This document shows positions 61,601-64,000 of a stretch of DNA of 64,000 bases, piece by piece. Below the pieces are notes generated by a model, which searched no databases, was not told where the DNA came from, and saw only the letters and a list, made by a program, of their open reading frames with translations. Each line of letters begins with the position of its first letter. Position 1 is the first letter of the stretch. The DNA is from Zerene cesonia (taxonomy: Eukaryota > Arthropoda > Insecta > Lepidoptera > Pieridae), in contig NW_024045134.1 of NCBI RefSeq assembly GCF_012273895.1, positions 186,001 through 250,000 of the forward strand. Direction: 5' to 3'. The translations under genes were made by a program, and so were the position numbers.

Positions 61601-62108
61601 GACATTTAACAATTTATTGCCGGTTGAGTGAAAATATTTTACTCCTACCAGAAAGATAATAAATTCCTTTATTTTGTAAATGTAATAGACTTTTGTTCAT
61701 TGATTATTAATGCCATATCTCTCCTTAACTTGCGGGTAACTACCACAAGGATACCCGATCTTTTGGAAGGCTCACGTATATATTGGTTCTGTTGTATATG
61801 TGATAATATTAATAATTTGTGTGGTTATGTATTAATAAACTTTCAAGTCCATTGCCAATTCTTCATTCCTCCTACAGTTACCAAAATTTTGTGATCATGT
61901 TTTTTTTTCATGTATACAACAACACTAATCACATAATACCTTAGTAGCGCTCATGTCCATCATGACAGGGAAGGCGGGCAGCCGGGGCGGGCCGCCCTGC
62001 TGCTGGGCAAGCTTCGCGAACAGGCCACCCACTGGGGTGTCGCTGACGTCGGCCTGCGGTATCGGCGCGCGCGGCTCCAGACCGAACCCGTTCACGCGGT
62101 GGAAGTAA
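21036..62108 (-). CDS. SAM-domain protein, SAMD7/SAMD11-like, C-terminal four exons
   Basis: Minus-strand join of 62108..61940, 57892..57703, 56616..56498 and 21284..21036 keeps one open frame of 241 codons to TAA; phases match at every junction. Order: a Pro/Gln-rich linker ending FPVMMDMSATK, a Ser/Arg-rich segment with basic clusters (GRSRRKR, AAKRARL) and PLDLS, then a SAM domain from SAWSVDDVCDFVSSIDIC through FREQRIDG, LPLLTEDHL and MKLGPALKLRAVLARRL, and a 40-residue tail with CAQC. The WSVDDVC, IDGxxLPLLTEDHL and KLGPALKLR blocks match the Polycomb-type SAM group, closest to SAMD7/SAMD11, which are PRC1-associated repressors in vertebrate photoreceptors. A nuclear repressor role here is inferred. 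Ph- or Scm-type SAM proteins are the alternative. The 5' exons are outside the window. Confidence 0.85.
22011..22227. mobile_element. Small foldback/MITE-like element
   Basis: Imperfect terminal inverted repeats: ACGATCATTGAGC at the left matches ACGCTTATTGAGC at the right, and further in GGTCAGAGTAAAAG pairs with its partner GGTCAGAGTAAGAG. The inside has two more short stems (CCACAACG with CGTTGTGG; GTGGCA with TGCCAC). No coding capacity. Confidence 0.5.
22250..22459 (-). mobile_element. 'GCGCCCCGCGGTTTCAC' repeat, inverted
   Basis: Reverse-oriented copy of the element at 13588-13803: 'cttacgcgggtgaaaccgcg' followed by 'gggcgcagctagta' at the right end and TCCTACTTCCTACTAATATT at the left. 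Confidence 0.7.
23305..23937. mobile_element. Long foldback element, 286-bp near-identical inverted arms
   Basis: Left arm 23305-23590 and right arm 23651-23937 are reverse complements with about four substitutions and one single-base length change by eye, separated by a 60-base loop. Both ends read TAGTCCAAGAAAATGGGTAG when read inward; a TA duplication would fit a Tc1/mariner-type MITE. No frame of note. Transcribed within the SAM gene intron it would form a very long hairpin RNA. Confidence 0.85.
24309..24398. other. GC-rich cluster of nested stems
   Basis: GACACGCTCAGCGTGTC (24309-24325) is a 17-base palindrome. CTCCCGCACCGGCG (24325-24338) pairs with CGCTGGTGCGGGAG (24363-24376), enclosing the hairpin GGCAATCTTGCC (24338-24349). 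The surroundings are AT-rich. Could be a structured RNA, a transposon end or a regulatory island; not decided. Confidence 0.45.
24552..24627 (-). repeat. 'ACGAGAATT' repeat cut by assembly gap
   Basis: 'tataaaattctcgtgtcaca' then 'gaaacggcttgaccgattcc', reverse of the family seen at 14284-14382. It runs straight into N at 24628, so repeat content probably caused the break. Confidence 0.55.
24628..25627. other. Assembly gap, 1000 N
   Basis: Exactly 1000 N, a fixed-size placeholder. Flanks share no overlap; the left flank is a repeat. Confidence 0.99.
25739..26165. promoter_or_regulatory. CpG-rich island in the SAM gene intron
   Basis: About 430 bp much richer in GC and CpG than its surroundings, with 'cctacgtgacgtcctgcg' (a CRE-like TGACGTC) and CCGCC runs. 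Arg-rich open frames on both strands reflect composition, not coding. An internal promoter or enhancer is plausible but unproven. Confidence 0.3.
27015..27040. repeat. (AAAAT)n microsatellite
   Basis: About five tandem AAAAT units. Confidence 0.8.
27461..27496 (+). promoter_or_regulatory. G-quadruplex motif
   Basis: Five runs of four to six G (GGGGGTCGGGGGGTCGGGG, then CCCGGGG, TTAGGGGGG) with loops of two to three bases lie within 36 bases. It is on the template strand of the SAM gene. It sits inside a GC-rich block at about 27360-27620. Confidence 0.6.
28640..28870. promoter_or_regulatory. GC-rich patch with GC box
   Basis: Includes GGGCGGGGC at 28757-28765 and several 'gcgcgc' clusters in AT-rich surroundings. 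No coding frame I would support. Confidence 0.25.
33708..34074 (-). other. Unexplained open frame with C-terminal hydrophobic helix
   Basis: The minus-strand frame is open for about 122 codons from the previous stop to TAA at 33708-33710. The first ATG falls about one quarter in (33956 region). The end has a hydrophobic run GKAVLFIAIVLIGIIGLYLI, like a tail anchor. No family recognised; the opposite strand is also open here, so chance is a real possibility. Confidence 0.15.
34761..34895. mobile_element. 135-bp MITE with 29-bp inverted ends
   Basis: Left end TAGAAATTAAAAACTTTGTA and the right end, read inward, TAGAAATAAAAACCTTTTTA; both continue ACGGATTTT. A TA target duplication fits a Tc1/mariner-type MITE. 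The inside has 'cgacgtttcgaacactttac', a string I associate with lepidopteran repeats. Confidence 0.6.
36224..37223. other. Assembly gap, 1000 N
   Basis: Fixed-size placeholder; flanks show no shared sequence. Confidence 0.99.
38293..38369 (+). repeat. 77-bp sequence repeated across the gap (left copy)
   Basis: Identical to 39370-39446. It is the end of one contig and the start of the next, so this is an assembly overlap, not a biological repeat. Confidence 0.95.
38370..39369. other. Assembly gap, 1000 N, probably spurious
   Basis: Placed between two identical 77-bp contig ends. The two contigs most likely overlap and no bases are missing. Confidence 0.95.
39370..39446 (+). repeat. 77-bp sequence repeated across the gap (right copy)
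   Basis: Exact copy of 38293-38369, beginning at the first base after the gap. Confidence 0.95.
41115..41645 (+). mobile_element. 'GCGGTTTCAC' repeat split by a later insertion
   Basis: 41115-41180 is the left part (CTAGCTACGCCCCGCGGTTT) and 41516-41645 the right part (TTGCCTATATGTTATTCCAG to TAGTAGGATAG) of the same element as 13588-13803. The insertion at 41181-41515 interrupts it exactly where intact copies read AAAGTTGCC. Confidence 0.75.
41181..41515 (-). mobile_element. Poly(A) retroposon nested in an older repeat
   Basis: Minus orientation with a run of about 20 T at the left (its A-tail) and GGGAGTCGAGCACGCTTCGG at the 5' end. AAAGTT flanks both sides (41175-41180, 41516-41521), a target-site duplication. 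It is the longest of three copies in the window. The 105-codon frame in it shows no domain I recognise. Confidence 0.75.
42419..42545 (-). mobile_element. 5'-truncated poly(A) retroposon
   Basis: T-run, then 'tgtcatagcgggcaactgag' and 'caccaccgcccatgaacatt', matching 41181 onward, but cut after 'gcttttaaggggcag'. Confidence 0.7.
42905..42960 (-). mobile_element. SINE 3' tail, inverted
   Basis: 'caccatcatcagcccatata', then 'cccactgcagggacacatg' and 'cctatgaggg', reverse of the tail at 2003-2063. Confidence 0.65.
43071..43232 (+). repeat. 'ACTAGCGGTCCG' interspersed repeat
   Basis: 'actagcggtccgctccagct' to 'tcggaccagtagttcctgag' and 'aaacaaacaaactcttcagc'. A common lepidopteran repeat end; relative at 268-405. 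Confidence 0.6.
43243..43400 (+). repeat. 'GTTCCGTA' repeat fragment
   Basis: 'tgttccgtatcgaaaaggta', 'cgttgtccgtgtctgtttgt' and 'ctgtatctcatgaaccgtga' match a widespread lepidopteran MITE-like repeat I recognise. Directly follows the previous repeat. Confidence 0.5.
43413..43489 (+). repeat. 5S-rRNA-like relic
   Basis: GGTTAAGCAACGGTTGGCAC, then TTCGATGGGTGATC, resembles the internal-promoter part of 5S rRNA (GGTTAAGCAAC...GGATGGGTGACC), but later positions diverge and no full-length gene is present. A 5S-derived repeat is likelier than a functional gene. Confidence 0.35.
43541..43742 (+). repeat. Repeat fragment with (TA)n tract
   Basis: A (TA)n microsatellite (about 43555-43609) leads into 'ggaatctcggaatcggctcc' and 'gggtttcgggggcaataaat', a common repeat end. 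Confidence 0.6.
43769..43869 (-). mobile_element. 'GCGGTTTCAC' repeat, partial and inverted
   Basis: 'cgtagatagctggacaactg' to 'acttacgcggtttcaaccgc', ending CACAGCTAGT; half of the element seen whole at 22250-22459. Confidence 0.65.
46763..47035 (-). other. Higher-GC island with overlapping open frames
   Basis: A 79-codon frame starting ATG at 47000-47002 and a second, shorter frame from an ATG just upstream. CGCCATTTT at 47009-47016 resembles a YY1/PHO site. No domain recognised and no splice context; could be a conserved element or an internal promoter of the SAM gene. Confidence 0.2.
49918..50917. other. Assembly gap, 1000 N
   Basis: Fixed-size placeholder; flanks do not overlap. Confidence 0.99.
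55001..55255 (-). mobile_element. tRNA-headed SINE with target duplication
   Basis: Read on the minus strand, the head is AGCAGTGGTGGCTCAGTGGT (A-box-like) and GGGGTTCGAGACC (B box), and the end is 'cctcataggaggcctgtgtc'. TAGTTATTA flanks it at 54992-55000 and 55256-55264. It links the GATGAT tails elsewhere in the window to a tRNA-derived head. Confidence 0.75.
56320..56474 (+). repeat. Interspersed repeat abutting SAM exon C
   Basis: 'ttgtccgcgatggactccta' to 'cccgagcggagccggggcgt', ending GCAGCTAGT, a common repeat end. It stops 23 bp from the exon C donor. Confidence 0.55.
56498..56616 (-). CDS. SAM gene, exon C, first half of the SAM domain
   Basis: Acceptor ATGTAG, donor CCG|GTGAGT. 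Two bases complete an Asp codon, then 39 codons ending VSAWSVDDVCDFVSSIDICA plus EYAP. W and the VDDVCDF core are helix 1 of a SAM domain. A repeat relic ends about 23 bp downstream of the donor. Confidence 0.88.
57074..57283 (+). mobile_element. tRNA-derived SINE, copy 1 (plus)
   Basis: Head GTCTCCTTGGTACAGTGGTT with B box GGGTTCAATTCCC, an A-run, then a body 'ctcggtctggcagggcacag' ending 'acacgggacttcact'. AACATACGCAA duplicated at 57063-57073 and 57284-57294. The anticodon stem is broken, so this is a SINE head and not a tRNA gene. Confidence 0.85.
57321..57480 (+). repeat. Retroposon relic 'CTATACCAATATTATAAAGA'
   Basis: 'attactggaccgatttcaaa', 'accattagaaagctgacgct' and 'gtgacataggccacgggcga' are a diverged copy of a common repeat end. 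Directly beside SINE copy 1. Confidence 0.5.
57703..57892 (-). CDS. SAM gene, exon B with CtBP-type PLDLS motif
   Basis: Acceptor CATCTTCCGCAG, donor G|GTGAGT; 63 codons plus one base, in phase with exons A and C. Encodes TLLAISRVSRTGRSRRKRVG, the motif SPLDLSA, a second basic cluster AAKRARL and an acidic SDDDRDR stretch. PxDLS is the classic CtBP-binding motif. Two opposite SINEs flank the exon (57074-57283 and 58037-58255). An ATG at 57908-57910 lies in the intron and is not the start. Confidence 0.82.
57893..61939 (-). other. SAM gene intron between exons A and B
   Basis: Contains SINE copy 2, a GC-rich patch at 60290-60450 with a GC box (60423-60435), and a short (CG)n tract near 59312. 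The remainder is AT-rich without recognisable genes. Confidence 0.6.
58037..58255 (-). mobile_element. tRNA-derived SINE, copy 2 (minus)
   Basis: Same family as 57074-57283 in the opposite orientation: 'agtgaagtcccgtgtcccct' at the left, 'gggaatcgaacccaggaccc' and 'actgtaccaaggaggcg' at the right. GTCGTGTTCCCTTT is duplicated at 58023-58036 and 58256-58269. A perfect TSD means a fairly recent insertion. Confidence 0.85.
61940..62108 (-). CDS. SAM gene, exon A (first visible)
   Basis: Acceptor TTGTTGCAG on the minus strand, donor AAG|GTATTA. One base completes a codon from an upstream exon not seen here, then 56 codons: YFHRVNGFGLEPRAPIPQAD, a GLFAKLAQQQ stretch and FPVMMDMSATK. GC-rich compared with flanks. 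No domain recognised. Confidence 0.8.
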
Positions 62109-64000
62109 CTGCAACAATGACTTATACTTAATATCGAAATATGGTGACACAAGTCGTCTACAAATTGCAGATCCTAATGAACGTTTGAGAACTTATGATC
62201 TCACTGTACAGTTCATGTGTGTCACCAATCCGCTCTGATTAGGCGGAATGTTCATTGTTAGTTTGGTTGCAAGAATTGGTACATTTTACAAGATATCCTC
62301 TATTTATCCTTAATACTTTTATTACGTCCCAAGGTTGCCTGGAAGTAATGGCTTGAAAGCGATAAGGTCGCCAATATGTACGATAAAAGATTTTGTGTGC
62401 GTTTCTTTTCCATGTGTTGATTGTGCAATAAAGAGTATATAAATAAAGAAAGAAATTCATCATTCATAATGCTATCGATCCGTCACGTTTTTAAGCAGTT
62501 AAGATTAAATCCAACATCAAAAGATCAAAACATTGAAAATATCATAACGCAAGTTGCATATAAGCTTTATTTGCATTCAAGGAAAGACTGCGCAACCTTT
62601 AACACCCAGTAAATAATATTCATATTGCAGGCAAGTGTATGTTAGATTATTACTACAGCCTGCGTGTGATTATCTTCATATCTAATGGTTAATATATTAC
62701 ATTAAACATAATATAATGGTTATTACATGCATGATTTAATTTACCTCTTAATTTTAATTTTCAATTGGATGATATTTCACATATGATATGAAGTTCCTGT
62801 GCGTTTAAATTTTGATTCCAACGTTAAACTAGCCCCGTATGTTTTATATGTAGTCGCAATACATATATTTCATAGTATATTTTTTATTTAATGTTCCATT
62901 ACATAATATCACAAAAAGATTATGCTACTTTTGTTTAGTTATATGTGAAGTAAAGCGAGAATTAAAAAAAAAGATACTAAATAAGTCACAAATATCAACC
63001 ATTACATATGATACAACAATAAAACCAACTTACATATTATCATGTTTAAAAGAAAGATATAATTTATGGTCATTTACATATAACATAACCTAAATAAAAG
63101 TTCTCAAATCCTACTCTAACAACATAATGGGAGCACGGTCGGACTAATTCACAGTCATTATTCAAAATACCCGGCATTAGTTCATAATTTATGATTATCA
63201 CTCACTACTGTTGCGGCTAAACTTTTATGCAATATCCTTGAAAATTGTATAATAACAGAGCTGGACATAATTATAGCGCGAATAAATGGCCGAACCGAGC
63301 CTCGGGTCAGGTATTTTTACTAACGTCAAAAGGTTAGATAAGAAAACGTTACAAAATTGTACAGATTATAATATCTCGGCTATTAAAGTATCTGTGGAAT
63401 TGCATGGGCGGGTAATAATGTGTTTGAAAAATTTTAAATTGCTACAAGAAAATAAAGAGATACATGGATGATACATATGGATACAAAATCTGTAAGCATA
63501 TAGTTTTTAAGTTTCATTGGTAGTTCATAACATGTATTTTACGACAATTATCATGTTTTTGCTGGAGCATGGTTTTATTCACGAAACAACGCGATAAATC
63601 ACACCGAAACGGCAAGTTTACGCGATTTATATAGTTCCCGATAACACTGCTCTATATAAAGACTCAATTAAAATTTAATTTATGCAATTCGAAATAGTTA
63701 TTTACTTTGGTTATCTCATTAGGTGAAACAATATTTATCACTCGGTGCAGGTGTTTAACTATACACGACATTGAGTATTCGAGCGTTAAACGTCAATCGG
63801 ACAAGCGAAAATAGGTCTTCACTCGATTGCCGATAGGTCGTTATAGCTTGTGGAGTGCGTGCGACCAGAAGAGACACTCGGCCACCAATCGGACGAATCG
63901 TAATTAAAATTGACAGAGGTCACTAACCCGACACCGTGAGATGAACAATTCATTAATATAACATAAGTTCGGACGTCGGTTCTCACGAATCATGTAAATT
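62109..64000. other. Upstream intron of the SAM gene, no exon recognised
   Basis: AT-rich. The codon split at 62108 requires at least one more exon on the minus strand to the right, but no candidate in this stretch had a convincing frame and splice sites. Confidence 0.5.

Overview
The window looks like nuclear DNA of a butterfly or moth. It is strongly AT-rich, carries two intron-rich protein genes, and is littered with interspersed repeats whose ends I recognise as lepidopteran types: a tRNA-headed SINE ending in GATGATGAT, a 'GCGCCCCGCGGTTTCAC' element, and poly(A)-tailed 5'-truncated retroposons. There are no bacterial features. Four runs of exactly 1000 N mark scaffold joins.

Layout. 1-5910 is upstream sequence with repeat relics and one promoter-like patch (4877-5141). 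5929-18235 (+) is a complete UNC-93-like membrane protein gene in ten coding exons. All nine introns have GT..AG ends and the phases join without a break to give 485 residues. 18236-21035 holds the 3' regions of two genes that converge tail to tail. From 21036 to 62108 on the minus strand lie the last four coding exons (241 codons) of a nuclear SAM-domain protein resembling SAMD7/SAMD11. Its SAM domain is split by a 35.2-kb intron (21285-56497), and its 5' part lies beyond the window. No exon was recognised in 62109-64000.

The large SAM-gene intron holds most of the unusual structure. This includes a 633-bp foldback element with about 286-bp near-identical arms, a G-quadruplex motif, CpG-rich islands, a structured GC-rich cluster, two MITE-like elements, a nested retroposon insertion with target-site duplication, a 5S-rRNA-like relic and all four assembly gaps. 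One of those gaps is flanked by the same 77 bp on both sides and is probably spurious.

The two genes are not an operon and nothing in the sequence ties their functions together. UNC-93-like proteins are multi-pass MFS-fold membrane proteins. SAMD7/11-type proteins are Polycomb-related nuclear repressors in vertebrates. Two observations on the SAM gene are worth following. Its penultimate-but-one exon (57703-57892) encodes a PLDLS CtBP-type motif, and that same exon is bracketed by two young SINEs in opposite orientation, an arrangement that could favour exon circularisation or skipping.
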